Source: Konateibacter massiliensis (GTDB lineage Bacteria; Bacillota; Clostridia; Lachnospirales; Lachnospiraceae). From it: a DNA stretch of 64,000 nucleotides. The notes below the pieces were generated by a model. That model was not told where the DNA came from and searched no databases. It saw only the letters and a list, made by a program, of their open reading frames with translations. Location: contig NZ_LT860099.1 of NCBI RefSeq assembly GCF_900184995.1, forward strand, positions 1,703,931-1,767,930, in the 5' to 3' direction. The translations under genes and the position numbers were made by a program. Below are positions 25,748 to 34,455 of this stretch, piece after piece. Each line of letters starts with the position of its first letter. Positions within the stretch are counted from its first letter, which is position 1.

Positions 25748-25762
25748 TAGTAAATTAACGTG

Positions 25763-26686
25763 TCAGCTTTCTTTCAGGTAGATATCCTCCTTGGCTTTCA
25801 GCGCCAAATACAAGGTATCATTCACGGGAGTCGGCACTCCCGTCTTCTTTCCATACTCGATAACGGTTCCTGCAAAATAGTCAATTTCTGTTCTTCTCTT
25901 TGCCTCAATATCCTGAAGCATTGAGGTTTTTCCCTCCGGAGTAAAGTTTACAATGACCTCCTCAATCTGGTCCACATCCTCCATCGTCAAGTTTACCTTG
26001 CAAGCTTCTGCGATAGCAAGCACCTCCAGCATCGCACTGCGAAACAGGGTAAGAAGCTCCTTATTCTGTCCAAAATATTTGAATTTTGCCTCCGCAACCG
26101 CCGATGCCTGATTCACGCCTACATTCAGCATCCACTTTCTCCAAAGCATACGCTTCATATCAGGGAAAACCTTCGAACAGATACCGGCATTTCTCAAATA
26201 CTCGTCCACCTCAGCTACCTCACCGGAGATAACCGTATTATCCTCATAACCAAGCTGAACCACACCGTCATCCGTGTTTACAATTCCGTCCTCTGTCCGA
26301 AGCGCATCAATCCCCATCGATAGCCCGAGCAGTGTGCGGGCTGTCGGATATGCCTCCCGAATGCGGTCACTTGCCGTTATTCCGTTTAAAAGCGGAAGCA
26401 TAATTGTGCCGTCCTTCACCAAATTCTTTACATCTGCAATCGCTTGCTCCAAATCATAGTTTTTTACGGCAAAAATAATCAAATCCATCTTTGTCTCTTC
26501 CTCAGAAGAAATCAGCCTCGGCTTAAAAACAATGCCATTTACCCGAAGCCCTTGTTTTTCCAGACGTTCTCTTCGGCTTTTGTTTGCCACCACATAAAAT
26601 TTATCACCATAGGTGAGATGCAGGTATTTGGCATAAACGCCTCCTACCGCACCGCTCCCGATTAATGCAACCTTTTCCATACTCAT
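25763..26686 (-). CDS. 2-dehydropantoate 2-reductase family protein
   Basis: The 307-aa protein has the ApbA/PanE layout: NADPH-binding VALIGSGAVGGVYA (residues 6-19), FAVKNYDLEQAI near 71-82, NGITASDRI, and a helical C-terminal domain with the catalytic Lys region RMLWRKWMLNVGVNQASA near 178-195. PanE reduces ketopantoate to pantoate for coenzyme A. Several family members act on other substrates, and no panB/panC neighbour is present, so the exact reaction is open. It follows the nucleoside kinase gene by 39 bases. Confidence 0.85.
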   Translation of the reverse strand: MSMEKVALIGSGAVGGVYAKYLHLTYGDKFYVVANKSRRERLEKQGLRVNGIVFKPRLISSEEETKMDLIIFAVKNYDLEQAIADVKNLVKDGTIMLPLLNGITASDRIREAYPTARTLLGLSMGIDALRTEDGIVNTDDGVVQLGYEDNTVISGEVAEVDEYLRNAGICSKVFPDMKRMLWRKWMLNVGVNQASAVAEAKFKYFGQNKELLTLFRSAMLEVLAIAEACKVNLTMEDVDQIEEVIVNFTPEGKTSMLQDIEAKRRTEIDYFAGTVIEYGKKTGVPTPVNDTLYLALKAKEDIYLKES

Positions 26687-26725
26687 ACTTATCTGCCTTC
26701 CATTTGTACCTTACACCTATAATCT

Positions 26726-28393
26726 TTATACATTAAAACAACTTCCGCCTACGAATTCACGCAAAATCGAGTTATTTGGAATCTCTTCACTGCCAATCGC
26801 CAGAAAATAATCCAAAAACTTCAGCAGTCTTTTCGCTTCCGGATACTCCGGCTCAGTTTTATCAATTCCAAATAAAAGCGGCTCCGCATACAGCTTAAGC
26901 ACCGCCAGCTCATAAATCAGGGCAGAGTTAAACATGACATCTGCCTCTTCCTGATAAGGGAATATATTTCTTTCTTCACCTCTTCGAACCGAATACCACA
27001 TATCGATTGTCTGCTTCGCGGAAGTCCCTCTTGTGCGGGCGTCTCTTACCATTCTTCGAATCAATCTTCCGTCCGTACTCGGTATACGGTTATGCTCGTC
27101 AATGTTAAGCTGAGTCAGTGCACTGATATAGATTTTAAATTTATTTTCCTTCGGAAGAGAATAGGAAAGCTTGTCATTTAAGCAGTGGATTCCCTCCAAA
27201 ACAAGAATATCATCCTTGCCAAGCTGCTTAAAGTTTCCTCTGTATTCTCGCTTGCCCGTCTTAAAGTTAAAAGTAGGCAGCTCCACTCGCTCTCCTCTAA
27301 GAAGTGCTGACATATCCTTATTAAAAAGCTCTATATCAATGGTTTCCAAGGCTTCAAAGTCATATTTGCCAAATTCATCTTTCTTGACGTCTTCCCGGTT
27401 GATAAAGTAGTCATCTACCGCAATCGGGTGAGGCCTTAATCCGTTTACCTCAAGTTGAATGGACAGACGATGTGAAAACGTCGTCTTTCCCGATGAGGAC
27501 GGCCCTGCAATCATAACAAATTTGACATCCGGTTTGTTTATGACCTGCTGGGCTATCTCTGCTATCTTCTTCTCCTGAAGTGCCTCTTGAAGCAGTATCA
27601 GCTTGCTCGCCGTGCTGGATACAATCCTGTCATTTAAGGCTCCGACGCTTCCGATTTCCAGCTTCTCGCCCCATCTCATGGATTCTCTTTGTACCTCAAA
27701 CAGCTTCTCCTGCGGCTTAAAAGGAGGTACTACTGCCGGAGCCTTACTTGTCGGAAGCTGGAGCACCAAGCCTCCCTTATATAAATACAACTCGTAATAT
27801 TTAATCATACCGACATTTTGCACCATATAACCGTAAAAATAGTCTTCAAAATTATCTAAGCTGTAAATATTGACTTTCGACGGTCTTCGATATCGGAATA
27901 ATCTCTCTTTTTCTAACATTTCATACTTATTAAACAATTTAATCGCATCTTCCGTATGAATGGTTCTCTTTAAGATTGGCAGCTTCTGTGCAGAAATCTC
28001 CTGCATTTTCGCCTTTATCTTGCCGACAAATTCCTCATCCAGCACAATATCTCCGGTTATTGTAAAATAATAGCCGCTGCTCACGGAATGGTGAATTCTC
28101 ATGTCCTTGATATTCCCTTTACCTGCCACCTCATAGGCAGCTTTTAATAAAAGCAGCACCGCACTTCTTCTGTAAGTCATATTGCCGATGGAATCACCTG
28201 TCGTGATGAAGGAAATGCTGCATGGCTCCTTCAGTCTCTTGTGAAGCTCTCTTAGCCTGTTTTCTATCATCACAAGGACAATCTCCTGCTCCTTCTTCGG
28301 CTGATATTCCTCCGCAATTGTGGTAAATGCAGTGCCATAAGGATATTCTCTCTCTTCTCCCTCAACGTTCACTTTTATCATTTCATTTTCCAT
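26726..28393 (-). CDS. Nucleoside (uridine-type) kinase with N-terminal threonyl-tRNA-synthetase-like domains
   Basis: The 555-aa protein is a fusion frequent in Clostridia. Residues 1-60 look like a TGS domain, and about 75-180 contain the second additional domain of ThrRS (IHHSVSSGYYFTIT). From about 275 a P-loop kinase of the uridine kinase/phosphoribulokinase family follows, with GPSSSGKTTFSHRL at 297-310, DDYFINRED and LEGIHCLND. It probably phosphorylates uridine or a related substrate; what the front domains sense is not known. AAAGGAGG precedes the ATG. Confidence 0.88.
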   Translation of the reverse strand: MENEMIKVNVEGEEREYPYGTAFTTIAEEYQPKKEQEIVLVMIENRLRELHKRLKEPCSISFITTGDSIGNMTYRRSAVLLLLKAAYEVAGKGNIKDMRIHHSVSSGYYFTITGDIVLDEEFVGKIKAKMQEISAQKLPILKRTIHTEDAIKLFNKYEMLEKERLFRYRRPSKVNIYSLDNFEDYFYGYMVQNVGMIKYYELYLYKGGLVLQLPTSKAPAVVPPFKPQEKLFEVQRESMRWGEKLEIGSVGALNDRIVSSTASKLILLQEALQEKKIAEIAQQVINKPDVKFVMIAGPSSSGKTTFSHRLSIQLEVNGLRPHPIAVDDYFINREDVKKDEFGKYDFEALETIDIELFNKDMSALLRGERVELPTFNFKTGKREYRGNFKQLGKDDILVLEGIHCLNDKLSYSLPKENKFKIYISALTQLNIDEHNRIPSTDGRLIRRMVRDARTRGTSAKQTIDMWYSVRRGEERNIFPYQEEADVMFNSALIYELAVLKLYAEPLLFGIDKTEPEYPEAKRLLKFLDYFLAIGSEEIPNNSILREFVGGSCFNV

Positions 28394-28414
28394 CGTGCTG
28401 CCTCCTTTACTAAG

Positions 28415-29185
28415 CTATATAATTTGAAAAGGGTCACTTCTTTCTTCCGCATATACGTTTATTCCTGCAAATTTATTCCGAATAAATTCCTCCATATATT
28501 TGACAAAAATATGCTCAATTCCGTAATGCCCCGCATCGATTATGACAAGGTTTGACGCCGCCGCATCAATACCCTCGTGGTGGTCGATATCACCGGTAAT
28601 CATAACCTGCACCTCTGCGCGGATTGCACTCTGAATGTAGCTTTTTCCTGAGCCCGGCATAACTGCCACTCTTTTTATTTTCTGGTCAGAATCGCCGAAC
28701 ACCTTTACATGATTAAGAGAAAATACCTCTTTTACATATTCACATAATTCATATATCTCCATCTCACGCGGGAGGAGTCCAATCTTTCCAATGCCGTGCG
28801 CCTCATCTGTCTTTTCCAGTATTTCCTGATTGGCAAGTTTTAAATAATCGGCCGCCAAATCAGCCATCACCGTGACATCAAAATTTGTGTGCATCGCATA
28901 ATAATTTATATCATTTTGAATAAGGCTTCGGATTCTTCGTCCGATAAACTCTTCATCTGTAATGTTCTTTACACCTTTAAAAATTAGGGGATGGTGGGTC
29001 AGAAGCAAATCTGCTTTTTTATTTATCGCATCATTCACCACGTTATCTGTCGCATCCAACGCAATGTAGACACAATTAATCTCTTTTTTCGCAGAACCGA
29101 TTTGAAGTCCTACGTTATCCCATGCTTCCGCCAAATTTGAAGGTGACAGCTCTTCCAATATCTCTATTAAGGAATTACACTTCAT
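28415..29185 (-). CDS. NIF3-family metal-binding protein (Nif3-like dinuclear metal center)
   Basis: The 256-aa protein shows the NIF3 metal ligands: LLTHHPLIFK near residues 60-69, YAMHTNFDV near 96-104, and the C-terminal H-Y-G-I-E-H segment near 217-222. Some relatives are called GTP cyclohydrolase 1 type 2, but this activity is not general. It overlaps trmK by 11 bases and shares its ribosome site region (AAGGAGG), so the two are coupled, as in many Firmicutes. Confidence 0.92.
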   Translation of the reverse strand: MKCNSLIEILEELSPSNLAEAWDNVGLQIGSAKKEINCVYIALDATDNVVNDAINKKADLLLTHHPLIFKGVKNITDEEFIGRRIRSLIQNDINYYAMHTNFDVTVMADLAADYLKLANQEILEKTDEAHGIGKIGLLPREMEIYELCEYVKEVFSLNHVKVFGDSDQKIKRVAVMPGSGKSYIQSAIRAEVQVMITGDIDHHEGIDAAASNLVIIDAGHYGIEHIFVKYMEEFIRNKFAGINVYAEERSDPFQII

Positions 29186-29873
29186 AATATGTCAGAGCCT
29201 CCTTTATATATTCTAATTCTTTTTCCACTTCGGCAAGTCTTAATCCTTCCTTTTGCTTTGGATGACTTGCAAGTGTCTCAAAAATATTTGTGTAGGTCAC
29301 AAACTCTTTCTCCAAAAATATCTTCAACACCGGATTTTTATTTTCCAACAGCTTTTTTCCGTATTTGTAAAATACAGTTTTCTCATAAGAAGGAGTTTTT
29401 TCTTTTATCACTTTCATCATCGGATAGAATTTATCATCCTCCAATATCATATTTTCTTCCACAATCGCATATCCACGGTCAATTAAAAACCTCCTGACCA
29501 GTTCAATTTCCGATTGAGGCTGTAATATCAATTCCCGAAAATCCTCCAGCTTTTTCTCTCCGTCTGTTATGATTTTTATGACGAGTCCGCCTCCCATTCC
29601 GGCTATGACAAGGGTATCTCCTTCCCCCTCCTGCAATGCTGTCACTCCGTCCGAAAGTCTCGTTGTTATGTAACTTTCCAGCTTATGCTCTGCAATATGC
29701 TCCTTTGCCCTCTCGATAGGTCCTTTGTTGATATCCATCGCAATTGCGGATGGTATTTTTTCTGTTTTAATCAAATAAATCGGCAGATATCCGTGGTCGG
29801 TTCCCACATCCACCAGACGGTTCCCTCTGCTTACCATGTCTGCCACAGCAGACAGTCTGTTTGATAACTGCAT
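29175..29873 (-). CDS. trmK: tRNA (adenine-22-N1)-methyltransferase
   Basis: TrmK methylates N1 of A22 in tRNAs. The 232-aa protein has the SAM-binding start RLVDVGTDHGYLPIYL (residues 19-34), AIAMDINKGPIERA, and the VIAGMGGGLVIKI motif near 88-100 followed by LILQPQSE. The C-terminal part is a coiled-coil. It stands 36 bases after rpoD and overlaps the NIF3 gene, the usual order in Firmicutes. Confidence 0.94.
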   Translation of the reverse strand: MQLSNRLSAVADMVSRGNRLVDVGTDHGYLPIYLIKTEKIPSAIAMDINKGPIERAKEHIAEHKLESYITTRLSDGVTALQEGEGDTLVIAGMGGGLVIKIITDGEKKLEDFRELILQPQSEIELVRRFLIDRGYAIVEENMILEDDKFYPMMKVIKEKTPSYEKTVFYKYGKKLLENKNPVLKIFLEKEFVTYTNIFETLASHPKQKEGLRLAEVEKELEYIKEALTYYEV

Positions 29874-29909
29874 TTTGCCTCCATATATCCATTTGTATTA
29901 TCGTGCAGA

Positions 29910-31013
29910 CTATTCCAAATAATCCTTCAATTTCCGGCTCCGGCTTGGATGTCTTAATTTTCTGAGTGCCTTTGCCTCAATCTGTCTGATTCTTTCTCTA
30001 GTCACATTAAATTCTTTTCCTACTTCCTCCAAAGTCCTGGCACGTCCATCATCCAAGCCAAAACGAAGACGTAACACCTTCTGTTCCCGCTCTGTCAGCG
30101 TATCCAGCACTTCCATAAGCTGTTCCTTCAAAAGAGTGAACGCTGCCGCCTCGGAAGGAACCGGAATGTTATCATCCTGAATAAAATCTCCAAGATGACT
30201 GTCCTCCTCCTCACCAATCGGGGTTTCCAAGGAAACAGGCTCCTGGGAAATCTTTAAGATTTCTCTCACGCGTTCCACCGGAATATCCATCTCCTTTGCA
30301 ATCTCTTCCGGCAGCGGCTCACGCCCCATATCCTGAAGAAGCTGTCTTGACACACGGATTAATTTGTTGATTGTCTCAACCATATGAACAGGAATTCGTA
30401 TTGTTCTTGCCTGATCAGCAATTGCTCTTGTGATAGCTTGTCTAATCCACCAAGTGGCATAAGTACTGAATTTATAGCCCTTCGTGTAATCAAATTTTTC
30501 TACCGCCTTAATAAGTCCCAGATTTCCTTCCTGAATTAGGTCGAGAAAGAGCATTCCACGCCCTACATAGCGCTTCGCAATGCTTACTACAAGTCGAAGA
30601 TTAGCCTCAGCAAGCCTTTTTTTTGCTTCCTCGTCGCCTTTCTCCATTCTTTTAGCAAGCTCGATTTCTTCCTCGCCGCTCAGAAGCGGAACCTTTCCAA
30701 TTTCCTTCAAGTACATTCTGACCGGATCATCAATTGAAATTCCATCCGGCACAGACAAATCCAGAACATCCAGCTCTGTATCTTCTTCCTCTTCAAGCAG
30801 GAGGGGCTCCTCTTCCTCCTCTTCTGTCATTTGAAGTACGTCAACATTATTTTTCTCAAGCACATCCAAAACCTTTTCAAACTCTTCACTAGACAGCTCT
30901 ACATCAGAGAAAAAATCATTGATTTCCCTATATTCCAGAACATTTTTTTTCTTCTTGGAAAGCTCCAGAAGCTCTCTCATCATGTCACTTAAATTCAATA
31001 CGTTTTCCTGCAT
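29910..31013 (-). CDS. rpoD: Primary RNA polymerase sigma factor (sigma-70/SigA)
   Basis: The housekeeping sigma factor, 367 aa. An acidic run in region 1.1 (E-rich, about residues 55-90) precedes region 1.2 [11 protein letters not shown], region 2 ([21 protein letters not shown] and the -10-reading [18 protein letters not shown]), region 3, and region 4 with the helix-turn-helix [21 protein letters not shown] use the ATG at 31013, with GGAAGGG eight bases upstream; the GTG at 31022 overlaps that site. It lies 36 bases behind dnaG. Confidence 0.97.
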   Translation of the reverse strand: MQENVLNLSDMMRELLELSKKKKNVLEYREINDFFSDVELSSEEFEKVLDVLEKNNVDVLQMTEEEEEEPLLLEEEEDTELDVLDLSVPDGISIDDPVRMYLKEIGKVPLLSGEEEIELAKRMEKGDEEAKKRLAEANLRLVVSIAKRYVGRGMLFLDLIQEGNLGLIKAVEKFDYTKGYKFSTYATWWIRQAITRAIADQARTIRIPVHMVETINKLIRVSRQLLQDMGREPLPEEIAKEMDIPVERVREILKISQEPVSLETPIGEEEDSHLGDFIQDDNIPVPSEAAAFTLLKEQLMEVLDTLTEREQKVLRLRFGLDDGRARTLEEVGKEFNVTRERIRQIEAKALRKLRHPSRSRKLKDYLE

Positions 31014-31049
31014 AGTATTCACCCTTCCATAATCTTTTATATTTTAGCC

Positions 31050-32828
31050 CTAATCTAAGGAAATATGCAATGTTCGAAGTTTTTCAATCATTTTCTTTCC
31101 CTCTGTCAGTTTTTGCATTTCTGCAATAATATCACCAGAGTTCATATTGGAACTTTTATAAATCAAACTGTTTTCCTTCACTCTCACAAGCGTTTCCTGC
31201 AAAGCCTTTTCCTTATCACCTTTTGTTTCTACTGCCTTCGGCTTTGTGTTAAACAACGCCGCCACCTGCTTATGCTCTTCCTCATCTGTAAAATGATTGA
31301 TAATTTTTGCAGGGTTTACCTCATCTTTTTCAAGCTGCTCGAATAAAATAGCTGCCACCGTATAATACAACTGCTCCGTAAAATCATCCGGTCCGATATA
31401 CTGCTTAATTTTATCGTACAAGCCCTCTTCTTCTATCAAATACGTAATTAAAATTCTCTGGGATTCCCTCATTCCCCCGTCCTTTGGCTTCGTATTGCCT
31501 GCTGCCTGCTTCGGCTTCTCGCGCACCGGCATTCCGCCTAGCTTGATTGCAACACTTGTCACAAGACGTCTTAAATTCTCATATCCCGTATTGTACTTCT
31601 CCGCAACCGCCTGAATGTAATTTTCCCTCGTCAGCTCCTCCTGAAATTCCAAAATCTTCTTCGCAATCTCATGAAAAAACTTTGTCTTACTCTCGGGATC
31701 TTTCATATCAAAGCCCTGCTCCAAAATTTCAAGCTCAAACATAAAACTGTTTGTCGCCTTCTCAATTCTTTCCTCGTATGCCTCTGCACCAAGGTTCTTA
31801 ATAAATTCATCGGGGTCCTTATACGGCCGCATATCAATAATCTTGACTGTAAGCCCGACCTCCTTCAAAATCGGGATGGCACGCACTGCCGCATTCCTTC
31901 CCGCTCCGTCACTGTCGTAGGTGATGTACACCTGCTCCGTGTAGCGCTTCATCAGATTGGCATGTCCCGGTGTCAGTGCCGTTCCAAGGGAGGCAACCGC
32001 ATTCGTAAAACCTGCCTGATGAAGCGCAATCACATCCATATATCCTTCGCAGAGCAAAAGATAGCTCTTTCTCGCAGTTCGCGCAAAATTAAGCCCGTAC
32101 AGATTCCTGCTTTTGTCAAACGCTCTCGTCTCGGGAGAGTTTAAGTATTTGGGACTTCCATCTCCCATGACTCTGCCGCCAAAACCAATCACCTTGCTGT
32201 TTACGTCCATAATCGGAAAAATAACCCTGTTCCAAAACTTATCGTAAAAGCCTCGCTTTTCATCTATATTAAACAAGCCTGTCTCTTTCAATATCTCATC
32301 GGAATAACCCTTGTCCTTAAAAAACCGATACAAATTATCACTATACTTGCTTGAATATCCAAGACCAAACCGCTTGATGGTATCCTCGGTCAGTTCACGT
32401 TTGGTCAAATACTCATGCGCTGTTTTTCCTGCATTCTGTTTTAACTGGTAATAAAAATATTGTGCCGCCTGCTTATTGATATCCAATATTGTGGTTTTTA
32501 AATCCGCCTGCCGTTTTGCTTCCTCGGAGTATTCTATCTCCGGCAGATCAACACCCGCGCGTTCCGCCAAAAATTTCAGTGACTCCTGAAAGGTATAATT
32601 TTCATATTCCATAACGAACGTAAAGACATTTCCGCCCGCTCCGCACCCAAAGCAATAGTACATCTGCTTGCCCGGGGATACCGAAAAGGACGGTGATTTC
32701 TCATTGTGGAAGGGGCAAAGCCCGAAATAAGAGCTTCCCTTTCTCTGCAGTCTTACATAAGAAGACACCACATCCACTATATCATTTTTCGCTCTGACTT
32801 CCTCTACTAAATCTTCTGGATAAAACAT
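31050..32828 (-). CDS. dnaG: DNA primase
   Basis: DnaG lays RNA primers at the replication fork. The 592-aa protein has the zinc ribbon (CPFHNEKSPSFSVSP at about 38-52 and YYCFGCGAGG at 57-66), the catalytic core with LCEGYMDVIALHQAG and the DSDGAG TOPRIM motif, and a helicase-binding C-terminal domain. AGGAGGC-like TTGGAGGC precedes the ATG. It is between dgt and rpoD in the macromolecular-synthesis arrangement. Confidence 0.97.
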   Translation of the reverse strand: MFYPEDLVEEVRAKNDIVDVVSSYVRLQRKGSSYFGLCPFHNEKSPSFSVSPGKQMYYCFGCGAGGNVFTFVMEYENYTFQESLKFLAERAGVDLPEIEYSEEAKRQADLKTTILDINKQAAQYFYYQLKQNAGKTAHEYLTKRELTEDTIKRFGLGYSSKYSDNLYRFFKDKGYSDEILKETGLFNIDEKRGFYDKFWNRVIFPIMDVNSKVIGFGGRVMGDGSPKYLNSPETRAFDKSRNLYGLNFARTARKSYLLLCEGYMDVIALHQAGFTNAVASLGTALTPGHANLMKRYTEQVYITYDSDGAGRNAAVRAIPILKEVGLTVKIIDMRPYKDPDEFIKNLGAEAYEERIEKATNSFMFELEILEQGFDMKDPESKTKFFHEIAKKILEFQEELTRENYIQAVAEKYNTGYENLRRLVTSVAIKLGGMPVREKPKQAAGNTKPKDGGMRESQRILITYLIEEEGLYDKIKQYIGPDDFTEQLYYTVAAILFEQLEKDEVNPAKIINHFTDEEEHKQVAALFNTKPKAVETKGDKEKALQETLVRVKENSLIYKSSNMNSGDIIAEMQKLTEGKKMIEKLRTLHISLD

Positions 32829-32857
32829 AATCCTGCCTCCAACAATCTATCTAAATC

Positions 32858-33868
32858 TTAATACACATTCCATGATTTTGGCATAAAATACTGGGCAAAT
32901 TTCGACATCGCATACTGGTCTGTCATGCCCGCAATATAGTCACACACCACGCGCTCTATATCCTCATTCTTTTTCTCTATCATATCAATGTATTCCTGTG
33001 ACATATCCTCATTGTGCTTCATATAATGCTCAAACAATGCGACAAGCATCGCCTTTGCCTTCGTCTCTTCGCCCTTTGCCTCCGGATTTTTATAGACGTT
33101 CGCAAACATAAAAGCACGAAGCTCCCTCATCGCCTCTCCGACCTTATCCGACATGATAATATCCGGCTTTCCCTCGCTGTTTTTCACAATGTCGTGGATA
33201 ATCGTATTCAGTCTCTCCCGCACGGAAAATCCAAGAATTTTGCGGTACTCTAAAGGCAAATCATCCTCCGTCAATATTCTTCCTCTGATGGCATCATCGA
33301 TATCATGGTTGATATAGGCAATTTTATCCGCTAATCTGACAACTTTTCCCTCCAGCGTAGAAGGATTTCCTGCTGTGCCGTGGTTTAAAATTCCGTCTCT
33401 CACCTCTACAGTCAGATTTAGACCTCTTCCGCCCTTCTCCAGCTTTTCTACAATTCTGATACTCTGCTCGTAATGTTTAAACCCGTGGCTGCATACAGAA
33501 TCCAGTGCTGCCTCTCCGGCATGTCCAAATGGGGTATGTCCCAAATCATGTCCGAGAGCAATCGCCTCCACAAGCTCTTCGTTTAGCCTCAGTGCTTTTG
33601 CAATCGTTCTTGCCGTCTGGGAAACCTCCAGTGTATGGGTCAGCCTCGTCCGGTAATGATCACCCTCAGGCGATAAAAATACCTGTGTTTTCTGCTTGAG
33701 ACGTCGAAAAGACTTGCAGTGCAATATCCTGTCCCTGTCTCTCTGATAAACAGGACGGATATCGCAAGCTACCTCCTCGATATCTCGTCCTTTTGAATTT
33801 TTGCTAAGTGCCGCATATTTACTTAGGTAATCAGCTTCCCATTGTTCCAAATTTTCTCTTATTGTCAT
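32858..33868 (-). CDS. dgt: Deoxyguanosinetriphosphate triphosphohydrolase-like HD protein
   Basis: The 336-aa HD-domain enzyme cleaves dNTPs, classically dGTP, to nucleoside and tripolyphosphate. The metal ligands appear as RLTHTLEVSQ (near residue 75), ALGHDLGHTPFGHAGE (HD, near 107-122) and RLADKIAYINHDIDDAI. It is shorter than enteric Dgt and of the type common in Firmicutes. It is the first gene of the dgt-dnaG-rpoD run and has its own promoter. Confidence 0.93.
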   Translation of the reverse strand: MTIRENLEQWEADYLSKYAALSKNSKGRDIEEVACDIRPVYQRDRDRILHCKSFRRLKQKTQVFLSPEGDHYRTRLTHTLEVSQTARTIAKALRLNEELVEAIALGHDLGHTPFGHAGEAALDSVCSHGFKHYEQSIRIVEKLEKGGRGLNLTVEVRDGILNHGTAGNPSTLEGKVVRLADKIAYINHDIDDAIRGRILTEDDLPLEYRKILGFSVRERLNTIIHDIVKNSEGKPDIIMSDKVGEAMRELRAFMFANVYKNPEAKGEETKAKAMLVALFEHYMKHNEDMSQEYIDMIEKKNEDIERVVCDYIAGMTDQYAMSKFAQYFMPKSWNVY

Positions 33869-33922
33869 GGTTTATCACCTTTCCTTTAACATCACAGCTT
33901 AACATGCTTCAATTATCTCTCT

Positions 33923-33950
33923 ATTATATATATTCTACAAAGATTTGCAA
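33923..33950 (-). promoter_or_regulatory. Promoter of the dgt-dnaG-rpoD run
   Basis: TTGCAA (33950-33945), 16 bases and TATAAT (33928-33923) on the minus strand, about 55 bases before the dgt start codon. A 22-bp perfect hairpin from repeat copy C lies just upstream. Confidence 0.65.
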
Positions 33951-33956
33951 AATCCT

Positions 33957-34064
33957 TTTTCATATCACAGGAAATTTCGCAGAAATTTCCTGTGATATGA
34001 AAACTATTTATGTGCACGAATGTGAACGGAAGATGTCACTACGTGACTATATTCAGCGCAATAA
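33957..34064 (-). repeat. Structured intergenic repeat, class I, copy C
   Basis: Read on the minus strand: central stem GTCAC-GTA-GTGAC (34047-34035), then ACATCTTCCG, GTGCACATAAATAG and a terminal hairpin whose 22-base arms (34003-33982 and 33978-33957) pair perfectly around a 3-base loop. TTATTGCGC at the 5' side can partly pair with GTGCACATAA. No first hairpin is present on this copy. It fills the gap between the 40-aa ORF and the dgt promoter. Confidence 0.65.
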
Positions 34065-34066
34065 AA

Positions 34067-34189
34067 TTATTTTGTTTCTTTTGTTTTCTTGCTCTCTGAC
34101 TTGTTTTCTTCTTCCTTTAGCTTTTTTATATGCTCCTGTGCTCTTTTCTTTAGATCTACAGGCTTTCCGTTTCTATCTGTATAATCCAT
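34067..34189 (-). CDS. Small lysine-rich protein, 40 aa, unknown function
   Basis: A short frame starts at ATG 34189 and encodes a 40-residue hydrophilic protein beginning MDYTDRNGKPVDLKKRA and ending in a Lys/Glu/Ser/Thr-rich tail (KKLKEEENKSESKKTKETK). AAGGCGG lies eight bases before the ATG. A near-ideal promoter (TTGACG-17-TATAAT) lies about 70 bases upstream. It has no transmembrane segment or recognised domain, and is predicted helical from about residue 13. Function unknown; the expression signals are the evidence that it is real. Confidence 0.7.
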   Translation of the reverse strand: MDYTDRNGKPVDLKKRAQEHIKKLKEEENKSESKKTKETK

Positions 34190-34257
34190 TTTATATGCCG
34201 CCTTTCTTATAGCATTTTCTATATTATCGAATATATGTTTTGATAGGTATTCTTCTT

Positions 34258-34286
34258 ATTATAGTTTAATTGTCTAATTACGTCAA
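34258..34286 (-). promoter_or_regulatory. Strong promoter for the 40-aa ORF
   Basis: TTGACG (34286-34281), a 17-base spacer and a perfect TATAAT (34263-34258) on the minus strand. The predicted leader is about 60 bases. Confidence 0.75.
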
Positions 34287-34321
34287 CTGACATAGACTGT
34301 GTCTTCACATAAGTATGCATA

Positions 34322-34380
34322 ACAAAGGTGTGAGCGAGTTAGCTAGTTGCGCATAAATATTGTTTCCTATAATATAAAAT
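34322..34380 (+). repeat. Structured intergenic repeat, class I, copy D (degenerate)
   Basis: Contains GGTGTGAGCGAG, a shortened centre GTTAGCTAGT, then TTGCGCATAAATA and a weak GTTTCCT/AGAGAAAC pairing. The order matches copies A and B, but the central stem and ACATCTTCC segment are lost, so this looks like a decayed or internally deleted copy. Confidence 0.45.
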
Positions 34381-34382
34381 AA

Positions 34383-34415
34383 GAGAAACATACAACACCC
34401 TTGTATGTCCCTCTC
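34383..34415 (-). terminator. Terminator of glgA
   Basis: On the minus strand GAGAGGGACATACAA pairs with TTGTATGTTTCTC (small internal loop) and is followed by TTATTTTATATT. It lies about 40 bases beyond the glgA stop. Confidence 0.65.
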
Positions 34416-34455
34416 ATCTTCCCGAAAATCGCTTTACTGTCTCGGATTTTATTCC

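Noticed and set aside
33808-34212. Plus-strand frame of 134 codons after dgt
   Set aside because: It crosses the dgt start, its promoter, the 22-bp hairpin and the antisense of the 40-aa ORF. The minus-strand ORF has the promoter and ribosome site; this one has neither.
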